DNA from: Bacteroides sp. 51
GTDB taxonomy: Bacteria; Bacteroidota; Bacteroidia; Bacteroidales; Bacteroidaceae
Assembly (NCBI RefSeq): GCF_010500965.1
Contig: NZ_QVMI01000038.1
Coordinates: 21,553-85,552, forward strand
DNA length: 64,000 bases
Reading direction: 5' to 3'
Shown here: positions 56,093 to 63,975 of the stretch, one piece after another
How positions within the stretch are numbered: position 1 is the first letter of the stretch
How the letters are laid out: each line of letters begins with the position of its first letter
The notes under the pieces: model-generated
Databases searched by the model: none
The model's input: only the letters and a program-made list of their open reading frames with translations
Told to the model about the DNA's origin: nothing
Position numbers and translations under genes: made by a program

Positions 56093-58345
56093 ATGGAAAC
56101 ACTTTATTTAGTCATTCTTATCTTCGTATTTGCCCTCGCCATATTCGACATTATGGTAGGTGTAAGTAACGATGCATCAAATTTTCTTAATTCTGCGATA
56201 GGTGCAAAAGCCGCCCCATTCAAGTTAGTTATGGTTATTGCCGCCATCGGTATATTTGCCGGAGCTGCACTTTCCAATGGTATGATGGATATTGCCCGTC
56301 ATGGTATTTACCAGCCTCAGCATTTTTATTTTGCCGAGATCATGTGCATTATCCTTGCGGTAATGATTACCGACGTGGTTCTGCTGGATGCCTTTAATTC
56401 GATGGGGATGCCCACTTCCACTACCGTGTCTATGGTATTCGAATTGCTTGGGGGAACGTTTGCCATTGCAATGGTTAAAGTATTCAAGGATGATAGCCAA
56501 CATCTGGGCGAGTTGATCAATACCGACAAAGCGCTCTCCGTCGTCATGGCCATATTCATATCGGTGGCCATTGCTTTCTTTTTCGGTATGTTGGTGCAGT
56601 ATATCGCCCGTGTGATCTTCACCTTTAATTATAAGAAGAAGATGAAATACACCATTGGACTCTTTGGTGGATTTGCAGCAACGGCAATTATTTACTTTAT
56701 GGTGATCAAGGGGCTGAAAGACAGTTCCTTTATGACTGTCGAGAACAAGGCCTGGATCAACGATAATACCGGCATGCTGGTTCTATACAGCCTGATCTTT
56801 TTTACCATCTTAATGCAAGTGTTGCATTGGCTGAAAGTGAATGTATTTAAGGTTATCGTACTTCTGGGTACATTTGCCTTGGCACTGGCTTTTGCCGGCA
56901 ACGACCTGGTAAACTTTATCGGTGTACCTCTGGCAGGATACTCGGCATATACTGATTTTATCGCGCAGGGGCCCGGAACCACTCCCGACAACTTCCTTAT
57001 GACTTCGCTGCTTGGTTCGGCCAAAACGCCTTGGTACTTCCTTGCAGGAGCCGGAGCGATTATGGTCTACGCCTTGTTTACGTCTAAGAAAGCCCAGAAT
57101 GTAATCAAAACATCGGTCGATCTTTCCCGTCAGGAAGAAGGAGAAGAGAGTTTCGGTAGTACGCCGATAGCACGCAAAGTAGTGCGTATCAGTCTGGCAC
57201 TTTCGCATAGTGTAGACAAATGGGTTCCCGAAAGGACGAAGCAGTGGATTGATACCCGTTTCCGCAAGGACGAAGCTATTATTGCCGATGGTGCCGCTTT
57301 TGACCTTGTTCGCGCTTCGGTCAATCTCGTTATCGCCGGATTGCTCATTGCGCTGGGTACATCGCTTAAGCTTCCGCTGTCTACTACTTATGTTACTTTC
57401 ATGGTAGCGATGGGTACCTCGCTGGCCGACCGTGCCTGGGGACGTGACTCTGCCGTGTTCCGTATCACAGGTGTGCTCTCCGTTATCGGCGGTTGGTTCC
57501 TTACTGCGGGTGTCGCTTTCACGATCAGCTTTTTTGTTGCACTGATTATATATTATGGTGGAACGATAGCTATTATCGTATTGATCTCATTGGCAGTTCT
57601 TACATTGCTCCGCAGCCATGTACTGTTTGCGAAGAAGAAAAAAGGCGAGCAGCAAAGCGAAACGGTAAAATCGCTCATGTTGAGCAACACCAGCGAGGAA
57701 GCATTGAAGTACTTGCGCATCTACACCCGCGAGGAGCAGGCTAAATTGTTCCAGTTTGCTGGAGAAAATTACGATCGCATAATCACTTCTTTCTTCAACG
57801 AGAATCTGCGCGGATTGCGTAAGGCAACCGGGGCAATTAAGTTCGAGAAGCAACTGGTAAAACAGATGCGCCGCATCGGAGCCAGCGCCATGTCCAGGCT
57901 GGACAACACCATGTTGCTCGAAAAAGGATTGTACTACTACCAGGGAAATGACTTTGCTCTTGAATTGGTGTATAGCATGGACCGCATGTGCGAACCGATT
58001 CTGGAACATACCGACAATAATTTCAATCCGCTGGACGAAACTCAGAAGAAAGAGTTTGGCGAGATTTCACAGAACATACTTTCATTCCTTCAATCCTGCC
58101 GCGAAAAGGTCGAAAAGAACGACTATGATGCCATTGAACAGGAAGTTAGGGCTTCTAACGTGATCAATAATCAGTTGGCAGTATTGAAACGCGAAGAGTT
58201 GAAGCGTATACAGCACCAGTCGGGCAGTATCAAAGTAAGTATGGTATATCTTACCATGCTTCAGGAGACGCAAAACCTGGTGATGTATGCCATAAATATT
58301 ATGAAGGTGAGCAAGAAGTTCCAGCAGGAACCGATAGAGATTTAA
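56093..58345 (+). CDS. Inorganic phosphate transporter (PiT) fused to a PhoU-like domain
   Basis: 750-aa inner-membrane symporter. The PiT core (about 1-505) has both signatures: GVSNDASNFLNSAIGAKA near the N-terminus and LKLPLSTTYVTFMVAMGTSLADRAWGRDSAVFRITG in the second half, with DTRF-linker regions in between; about ten helices. Residues about 540-750 are cytosolic and helical (LFQFAGENYDRIITSFFNENLRGLRKATG), matching the PhoU/DUF47 type that in other organisms is a separate partner gene. Fusion suggests built-in control of phosphate uptake. Near ppk1, it fits a phosphate-storage locus. Confidence 0.93.
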   Translation: METLYLVILIFVFALAIFDIMVGVSNDASNFLNSAIGAKAAPFKLVMVIAAIGIFAGAALSNGMMDIARHGIYQPQHFYFAEIMCIILAVMITDVVLLDAFNSMGMPTSTTVSMVFELLGGTFAIAMVKVFKDDSQHLGELINTDKALSVVMAIFISVAIAFFFGMLVQYIARVIFTFNYKKKMKYTIGLFGGFAATAIIYFMVIKGLKDSSFMTVENKAWINDNTGMLVLYSLIFFTILMQVLHWLKVNVFKVIVLLGTFALALAFAGNDLVNFIGVPLAGYSAYTDFIAQGPGTTPDNFLMTSLLGSAKTPWYFLAGAGAIMVYALFTSKKAQNVIKTSVDLSRQEEGEESFGSTPIARKVVRISLALSHSVDKWVPERTKQWIDTRFRKDEAIIADGAAFDLVRASVNLVIAGLLIALGTSLKLPLSTTYVTFMVAMGTSLADRAWGRDSAVFRITGVLSVIGGWFLTAGVAFTISFFVALIIYYGGTIAIIVLISLAVLTLLRSHVLFAKKKKGEQQSETVKSLMLSNTSEEALKYLRIYTREEQAKLFQFAGENYDRIITSFFNENLRGLRKATGAIKFEKQLVKQMRRIGASAMSRLDNTMLLEKGLYYYQGNDFALELVYSMDRMCEPILEHTDNNFNPLDETQKKEFGEISQNILSFLQSCREKVEKNDYDAIEQEVRASNVINNQLAVLKREELKRIQHQSGSIKVSMVYLTMLQETQNLVMYAINIMKVSKKFQQEPIEI

Positions 58346-58435
58346 ACAAATACCGTTCGGAAAGGAGGGGATTTTAATCTGCGTAACTCTGCGGTTAAAA
58401 AACAATCAAAACTGGATGGAAAATGAAGGGATTAT

Positions 58436-58515
58436 TGTAGGGGCGGTTCGCGAACCGCCCAATGCACAGAATATACAGAAAACCATTTTCGGGCGGTTCG
58501 CGAACCGCCCCTACA
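58436..58515. repeat. GTAGGGGCGG palindromic repeat, copy 4
   Basis: Perfect 25-bp arms (58436-58460, 58491-58515) and a 30-nt spacer differing at only about four positions from copy 2. Lies 90 bp after the PiT-PhoU stop. Confidence 0.92.
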
Positions 58516-58536
58516 GTCAATCATTAACTTTCCTTC

Positions 58537-58615
58537 AAAACCCTACAAAAGAGTGAAACTCTATAAAGCATGTTGTTTATACAATGATTAGCAATCAACT
58601 TTTCTGCCTGATCCG
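58537..58615. repeat. ACTCTATAAAG / ATTAGCAA dispersed repeat, second copy
   Basis: Nearly identical to 28604-28685. As with the partial copy at 27930, it follows a GTAGGGGCGG palindrome within about 20-40 bp, so the two may travel together. The rest of the 58346-58685 gap holds nothing recognisable. Confidence 0.8.
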
Positions 58616-58685
58616 TTTTTTTGTATAAAATATCAAAACATTTTAGCTAGATGATTTGTTATATACATAACAAAACATCTTAATC

Positions 58686-58889
58686 ATGGAAAAAAGCCTA
58701 ACACTCAAGGAAGTTATAGCTTTGTTGTGCGCAGACATAGATATATACTTGCTCAAAGAGGAGGATCAAAAAACAGATAAGGATAAAACTTATACTGTAG
58801 AAGAAATCAGAAGCCAATTATTCAAATCGTCTCGTAAATTAATTGATAAACTTGCTTTATACGGAGTCGATGTTGACAGACCGGTATGA
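58686..58889 (+). CDS. Small hypothetical protein
   Basis: 67-aa soluble, charged, helical protein (KSLTLKEVIALLCADIDIYLLKEED ... EEIRSQLFKSSRKLIDKLALYG). The start has a normal A-rich context after a 340-bp repeat-bearing gap. No family recognised. Its stop abuts the convergent gene (58890) without spacing, which argues that the region is compact and the frame real, but it could be spurious. Confidence 0.5.
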   Translation: MEKSLTLKEVIALLCADIDIYLLKEEDQKTDKDKTYTVEEIRSQLFKSSRKLIDKLALYGVDVDRPV

Positions 58890-60590
58890 TTAAAGCCCCT
58901 TTGCTATTTCGTCCAACACCTTATTGTCTATTTTCACCTTCACCATCCCTACGGGGTTAAAGCGGGTTTTCGCATTCGGATTATCGCTTGTGTCATCGTG
59001 CACCCAGGCCGTATAGACTATGGTATATACATCATCGCCTTCGGGAATCAGGCAGAGAGGGGTACGCATGGTCATCCACCACTTGTTTACCGTAGAATCA
59101 ATGGCAAGATAATGCGCGCGCGTCCAGTTCACTCCGTCTTTAGACAGCGTGTATGCTATTTTATTAGGTAATTTCAGATACGAAGGTCCACCATCGAACA
59201 TGGCAATATACAATCCATTGGGCAATTGCGACACAATAGGATTCTCACAAAAAGTAGGATGAATGCACGTCAGCGGATTGACATCCTCGCCCATGCGCGT
59301 CCAGGGACCTTCCATGGTTTCAGACTGTGCAAGTCCCACGTACCAGGCCATCTTCTTCTTGCCTCCATGCAAGGGATAATCTTCTTTCGTCAGGAAAGGA
59401 TAGGCCCCACTGATAAACCCATACCAATGATCTTTCACCTTAAAAGGATAGAAAGAAGCCACACCCTGACGGCCTTCCCACAACTGAGAGTCCAGTCCCG
59501 GCTCTACGATAATGCCCATATCTTTATAAGGTCCTCCAATACCCTCTATACCGGGCACTTGCGACTCGCATCGCCAGATACGCCCAAAGGAGTGGTTCGG
59601 TTGAACATCCTTATCAGTAGTATATGCCAGATAGTAACCATACCAACGATTATTTTCCTCACTGAATACGGCATTGAACGACCAGATAGCAGAACGGCGG
59701 TCGTTCATCGGATTATCTTCATGTACGATTGCATATACGCCGGTGGATTCAATGATCGGAGTCTGACGCGTCCAGCAGATAGCATCCGGGCTCGTCCAGT
59801 GGCCGATACGGGTTTTCACACGGTCGTGACTCATTGGCATATCCGGTGCACCGGTGCGTTCGGTTGGAAACATATGGTAAACTCCGTTTACCCGAACCAC
59901 GGAACCTGCTTCAAATCCTCCGAGGATTTCTTCCGTGCCGGGCGAACCGACATTGATAACCGGCTGATCCTGTCCGCCAACTACGGTGAACAGTGGAGTA
60001 TCATTCACAAATCCGTCAATATAAAACGCTTCATAATCTTCCTGATCCGGGAGTTTAACATCGCGGTAGGCGATCTTCTTGCCCGAAGAAACGGCTCCCA
60101 GAACAGCGATATGAAACCCGGGATTTTCGGGGATGGTCAATTCCTGTTCGCCCGCCGGGTAACGTACTTCGTATACATCCATAGCCGGAAGTTCGGTAAT
60201 ACTTAATGCATTGAGCAATACAGGTTTTGACGAAACCTTTCCTTTATGGAAATCCAGTTTAGCCAACATAGAAGCATCAAAAGTTTGTCCCGACGGGCCA
60301 GCAACTCCAAGGAGCAGTTTCACCGACTGGTTAAATTTCAGTTGCAAGCGGGTAGCTTTCAGGTTGCCTTGCTTATCAACCGGCAAACGCACGCCTTTTA
60401 GCCCGGTCACTTCGGGAGCAATTTCAAGAATACTCCGGTAATTGCCGGAATATGGGTTCCCGTAAACGGTGGTGGGGAAAGACTCACCCCCTGCCGACAG
60501 TATGGTATAGTCTACTTGTCCCGGTTTGGCCGACGCATATTGTATGGTCAGACAAAATAAACATGCGAGTATTAATCGTATTTTCTTCAT
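58890..60590 (-). CDS. Secreted beta-propeller glycosidase-like protein
   Basis: 566-aa exported protein (signal peptide ending ASAKP). After an N-terminal beta domain (about 25-180) comes a region with the five-bladed propeller features of GH43/GH32-like and GH130-like enzymes: VNGVYHMFPTER, WTSPDAICWTRQ, NRWYGYYLAYTTD, DHWYGFISGA and ENPIVSQLPNGLYIAMFDGGPS. Acidic residues fit a retaining or inverting hydrolase, but I cannot fix the family. It lies 12 bp downstream of a beta-helix protein gene, so both likely process the same glycan. No SusC/SusD genes next to them. Confidence 0.82.
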   Translation of the reverse strand: MKKIRLILACLFCLTIQYASAKPGQVDYTILSAGGESFPTTVYGNPYSGNYRSILEIAPEVTGLKGVRLPVDKQGNLKATRLQLKFNQSVKLLLGVAGPSGQTFDASMLAKLDFHKGKVSSKPVLLNALSITELPAMDVYEVRYPAGEQELTIPENPGFHIAVLGAVSSGKKIAYRDVKLPDQEDYEAFYIDGFVNDTPLFTVVGGQDQPVINVGSPGTEEILGGFEAGSVVRVNGVYHMFPTERTGAPDMPMSHDRVKTRIGHWTSPDAICWTRQTPIIESTGVYAIVHEDNPMNDRRSAIWSFNAVFSEENNRWYGYYLAYTTDKDVQPNHSFGRIWRCESQVPGIEGIGGPYKDMGIIVEPGLDSQLWEGRQGVASFYPFKVKDHWYGFISGAYPFLTKEDYPLHGGKKKMAWYVGLAQSETMEGPWTRMGEDVNPLTCIHPTFCENPIVSQLPNGLYIAMFDGGPSYLKLPNKIAYTLSKDGVNWTRAHYLAIDSTVNKWWMTMRTPLCLIPEGDDVYTIVYTAWVHDDTSDNPNAKTRFNPVGMVKVKIDNKVLDEIAKGL

Positions 60591-60602
60591 AACATATAGA
60601 GA

Positions 60603-62567
60603 TTAGTTAATCCATGCTTCTTTCGGAACATAAGGATAGATAGACAGTTCGGCAGGTTCTTCCTGAGGAATGATATCCTTATAAGGAGCCTGTATGCCGG
60701 CGGCATCCATTATAGCTTTCGCCTCATCGTCGAAAGGACGGTTACGGAAGTTGATGGTATTCGTGAGCGGAGTGTTTACTCCGTTATTGATGGTTCCGTT
60801 GTCTTTCACAAAATTATGGTCGATAACAATATCGTGGCAGCGGTCGGAAGCGATATGCAACCAAAGTTTATGCAGGCTGTAAATCACATTATCTTTGATG
60901 GTAAAGTATGCGGAGCCATCGTCCGGATAAATACAACGGGGACCATCCGTCAGGTAGTTACCAATAATCTGGGAATCGGGTTGTTTTCCCAGCGTGTATA
61001 GCATACCTCCATCGTGCAATACCAGGTGGGTATTGTGGATGCGGTTATAGTTCATGGTATTGTTCTTAGCCACGGTCGAGGGCGGTATACCTGCATTTGC
61101 CCACCACCATCCGCAAGCAATGGCGCCATAAGGCGTTCCGGCAATATCGTTATAATCGAAATTCACGTTCTCAACGAAGAAAGCAAGAATGGCTTCTACC
61201 ATGCGGAAGTCGAGCGAGATATTACGGATATAATTGTTCGTAATCTTTATATTCTTGCAAACGCCTTCCACACCCGGGCCGTAGATATCGCCGTCGCCGA
61301 TTTCATAATGTTGGGAGTGGCCTACATTTACCGCATTACCAAGTAAATCATTAAAAAAGTTTCCGGTTACTTCGGCACCGACCACATCGTTTACCAGGCT
61401 GATACCGGTTGCTGAGTTCAGTTGCACAAACCGGTTGCGAATGAAAGAGATATTTTGACCATTCTTTACATCAATCGAGCCGGGAGGCACATCGGTACTG
61501 TTGTATTTGGTTGGATGCCAGTTTCCATCGGGAATATATTTAATGGCCAACCCCAGACTCTGGATTCCACCAAAACCACAAGAACCGTCAATCTCCATCA
61601 GCGGCCATGCATCGTGACTGAATGTGATTCCTTCGAATGCCAGGTCTTCCACCCGCGAGTTATTGGAACTTCCATAAATACGGATCAAACCTTCGCTTAC
61701 GGGAGCAATGACTTTTGCCTGTTCCATATCCTCATTTTCAGTATAGTAGAATATGCGCTGCTGCTTGCGGTCGAAATAAAATTCGCCCGGACTATCCAAC
61801 AGTTCAAATGCATTGCGGATAATAAAATCTTTATGGTATTTGGTGCTTCCGGCCCATGCAAGCGAAGTCAGTATAGCCCCGTAAGGTTGTTGCAATTCAA
61901 CTACAAGCGTATCATTGTCAAGGCGTTCCACCTGCGAAGCGCAAAGAATCTTTTCGTTCCACACGTTTTTATGAATCAACTCCACATCTTCGGGATTGGA
62001 TAAAACGGGCAAGTCCCGGCTCAGGAATTTAATTCCCCGCACTACTGTACCTTCACCCAACGCCCAATGTTCAGTACCTTCTACTTTCATACTTCCCCAA
62101 CTTCCTTGTCCGGTGATTGGGTTGCTGCTAGTAGCCATACGGGCACGATTACCATTTACAAAAAGAGCACGAAGTTTCCGGTCGCTTTTAAAAGGTGCGC
62201 TATAAACATTCCGGTGCATGGTAGGCTCCCAACCCGTGATCTGCTGACCACCGTCAATGACCGGCGTTTCATTCTCATATGCTTTGTAAATAACCCGGTA
62301 ACCGTTTGATCCCGAATCTTTTTCAGTAAACTCAAGGGAAGATGTGATATAATAACTGCCTCCGCGAAGATAAACGGTAATATCTCCTTTCATGTTTTTA
62401 TTCAATTTCCTTACCGCCTTCTGAGCTTCTTCCAAAGAAGCGTAAGGAGACTGTAACGTTCCCTTCCCTCCTTTTGCAGCATGAGGAGAAACATAAATGG
62501 ATTGTTGCGCAAATCCGCAAACCGAGAGTGATAGCAATAAAAGTGTGAGTACAAAGAGTCTATTCAT
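60603..62567 (-). CDS. Secreted parallel beta-helix glycosidase-like protein (GH141-type)
   Basis: 654-aa exported protein (signal peptide ending GFAQQ). YVSPHAAKGGKGTLQSPYASLEEAQKAVR is the N-terminal signature of right-handed beta-helix glycosidases such as GH141 and GH120; the helix repeats follow at about 320-600 (IKITNNYIRNISLDF, NTMNYNRIHNTHLVLHDGGMLYTLG, SQIIGNYL). GH141 contains fucosidases and xylanases, so pectin or xylan side-chain removal is possible. Asp and Glu in HDGG and DDGSAY are candidate catalytic residues. Upstream partner of the propeller gene. Confidence 0.82.
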   Translation of the reverse strand: MNRLFVLTLLLLSLSVCGFAQQSIYVSPHAAKGGKGTLQSPYASLEEAQKAVRKLNKNMKGDITVYLRGGSYYITSSLEFTEKDSGSNGYRVIYKAYENETPVIDGGQQITGWEPTMHRNVYSAPFKSDRKLRALFVNGNRARMATSSNPITGQGSWGSMKVEGTEHWALGEGTVVRGIKFLSRDLPVLSNPEDVELIHKNVWNEKILCASQVERLDNDTLVVELQQPYGAILTSLAWAGSTKYHKDFIIRNAFELLDSPGEFYFDRKQQRIFYYTENEDMEQAKVIAPVSEGLIRIYGSSNNSRVEDLAFEGITFSHDAWPLMEIDGSCGFGGIQSLGLAIKYIPDGNWHPTKYNSTDVPPGSIDVKNGQNISFIRNRFVQLNSATGISLVNDVVGAEVTGNFFNDLLGNAVNVGHSQHYEIGDGDIYGPGVEGVCKNIKITNNYIRNISLDFRMVEAILAFFVENVNFDYNDIAGTPYGAIACGWWWANAGIPPSTVAKNNTMNYNRIHNTHLVLHDGGMLYTLGKQPDSQIIGNYLTDGPRCIYPDDGSAYFTIKDNVIYSLHKLWLHIASDRCHDIVIDHNFVKDNGTINNGVNTPLTNTINFRNRPFDDEAKAIMDAAGIQAPYKDIIPQEEPAELSIYPYVPKEAWIN

Positions 62568-62648
62568 ATCTGGTATTTTAAATAATTCGTCTTAACCGTA
62601 TCAGAAAGGACGGAATTATTCGTGGCTTGTACTCAAAATGGGATGTAA

Positions 62649-62708
62649 ATGAGTGAGATTATCCTGAAAGCTACCGGACTATCTTCCAGGGAGATCGAAG
62701 ATTTATAG
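62649..62708 (+). pseudogene. Possible remnant of a PD-(D/E)XK transposase/Rpn C-terminus
   Basis: A 19-codon frame MSEIILKATGLSSREIEDL* ends like Rpn-type recombination-promoting nucleases (..TGLS.EEIE.L). Nothing before it belongs to the same protein, so it could be a decayed tail or chance. Confidence 0.2.
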
Positions 62709-62738
62709 TTCGCTCTCAATTTCAAATTTCAACTAAAT

Positions 62739-62782
62739 AAGCGTGTAAACCAATCGTAAAAGAAAGGCTTACACGCTTTCTT
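62739..62782. terminator. Terminator-like hairpin
   Basis: AAGCGTGTAA (62739-62748) pairs with TTACACGCTT (62769-62778), then CTTTTCC. Likely ends the HTH gene on the minus strand or a plus-strand transcript. Confidence 0.6.
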
Positions 62783-62838
62783 TTCCTTATAACCCTACCC
62801 AAGTCCTTAATTTAACGTGAATTCGATACAAGAATAGT

Positions 62839-63117
62839 TCATTCACCCATCATAATCCTTCTAAGCCGTTCATCATCCTCAGGAGTTGCATAGCCCTTGG
62901 AATGATAAAATGTATAGAGTTTGAGTATTTCATCAAGCGTAGCTTTATATTCCCTTTCTATCGTAGATAAATTCCTTTGACTCATATTTATACTTTCGGC
63001 CACAAATAGCCGGGTTAATCCGTTACGCTGACGAATTTCAAGTAACAACAAACCTGATTCTTTCTTTATCCAAAACAGGTGTTCTTTGATCTGATCTATA
63101 AGCATATCATTATCCAT
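62839..63117 (-). CDS. Small XRE-like helix-turn-helix protein
   Basis: 92-aa protein. The first 30 residues form a helix; residues about 30-72 read LTRLFVAESINMSQRNLSTIEREYKATLDEILKLY, an XRE-type HTH with the recognition helix at SQRNLSTIE. The C-terminus ends in a GYATPEDDERLRR tail. It has no ligand domain and stands alone between repeat-rich gaps. A single-domain DNA-binding regulator is likely; targets unknown. Confidence 0.6.
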   Translation of the reverse strand: MDNDMLIDQIKEHLFWIKKESGLLLLEIRQRNGLTRLFVAESINMSQRNLSTIEREYKATLDEILKLYTFYHSKGYATPEDDERLRRIMMGE

Positions 63118-63201
63118 TCTATTTTTATCTTAAGTATATTCTTTAAATTCGTTTATATTGGGTTGAACACGGTTAGCGTATAACGGTGTGGAAATGAATA
63201 T

Positions 63202-63377
63202 ATTGCTCCCACCACCCCGCCCTTTGGGCACCCCTCCTACCGGGCAGGAGGGGAGTTTGGCTGCGCAGCCATGACAAATAGACCATGCGGCATCGTGAAT
63301 CTGGCTCCGGCGCCTCGCCGGCTCTCCTCCTGCCCTAGAGGAGGAGTACCCCGAAGGGGGGAGGTGGTGGGAGCAAT
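63202..63377. repeat. Large imperfect inverted repeat with conserved loop
   Basis: Outer arms ATTGCTCCCACCACC (63202-63216) and its complement (63363-63377) are perfect; further inside are CTCCTNC and GGGCAGGAGG/CTCCTGCCC blocks with bulges. The central part holds ATGCGGCATCG (63285-63295), the same core as in the elements at 29502, 37522 and 50541. It lies in the 360-bp gap before the truncated AraC gene. Confidence 0.85.
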
Positions 63378-63464
63378 CAAAAAAACTACATAACCACGAT
63401 TATAACATCCGCCTATACTCCCGCACCAGCGGAGAGAGAGTTCATAAATACTGTATTTTACCTT

Positions 63465-63497
63465 TAACTTTCAATTTTCAACTTTCAACTTTCAACT
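63465..63497. repeat. GTTGAAA heptamer array, single-sided
   Basis: Four to five TTTCAAC units (complement GTTGAAA, as in the element at 50541) without a facing arm. It overlaps the last seven codons and the stop of the AraC-type gene on the minus strand. Confidence 0.85.
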
Positions 63498-63975
63498 CTA
63501 CACGTATCATCGGAGCAAACAAAGCCCCCAGTTCCTGTGGTGTATACAACGACCGCAGGAAAATAAAAACAGCATCGTAAGAATCAGTATAACAGCTCCC
63601 ATCCATTGTATAGCCAAAAAAGCCGTTTAACACCTTCTCCAATTTAATACAAATAGGAAAGACCATTTTCTCCGGCTCATATACAAGCGCAACCTCTTTT
63701 AATTCTTCCATATAGGAAACATTTCCTTTAGCGCGAAGCACCGTACAATCCAATATGACAAATTTAGATTTATCAAATGCACTGCAACTGATCTCGCTTC
63801 CTGCCGGTAACATCATCATTTCTTTGGCATAAAGCAGATGTTTCCCTGCTACCTGGCTTTTAAGGAATATCTTACCTTCCAGCAGAAAGAACAGCCGGTA
63901 ATGAGCCGCATGGGCTATATGTTCCACCCGTCCCCGTCCGAGCCGGTAACATTGTATACGACTACCTTCATTCAT
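63478..63975 (-). CDS. AraC-type sensor domain protein truncated by a repeat
   Basis: 165-aa protein that matches only the N-terminal cupin-like domain of Bacteroidales AraC regulators (FFLLEGKIFLKSQVAGKHLLYAKEMMMLPAGSE) up to the pre-HTH segment SLYTPQELGALFAPMIR. The DNA-binding C-domain is missing. The last residues VELKVES are encoded by the heptamer array at 63465-63497, and the stop TGA is within it. In the same frame below the array another stop-bounded stretch (LSPLVREYRRML, ends 63400) remains, which may be coincidental. As it stands it cannot bind DNA through AraC HTHs. Its promoter would be beyond the window edge region. Confidence 0.7.
   Translation of the reverse strand: MNEGSRIQCYRLGRGRVEHIAHAAHYRLFFLLEGKIFLKSQVAGKHLLYAKEMMMLPAGSEISCSAFDKSKFVILDCTVLRAKGNVSYMEELKEVALVYEPEKMVFPICIKLEKVLNGFFGYTMDGSCYTDSYDAVFIFLRSLYTPQELGALFAPMIRVELKVES

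Noticed and set aside
59226-60206. 326-codon plus-strand frame opposite the propeller gene
   Set aside because: Antisense shadow; composition (rich in Arg, His, Ile) is not protein-like and the opposite strand has signal peptide and domain structure.
63202-63377. Transposon end or IS remnant
   Set aside because: No transposase coding sequence is present and the arms are imperfect; the conserved loop links it to the repeat family instead.
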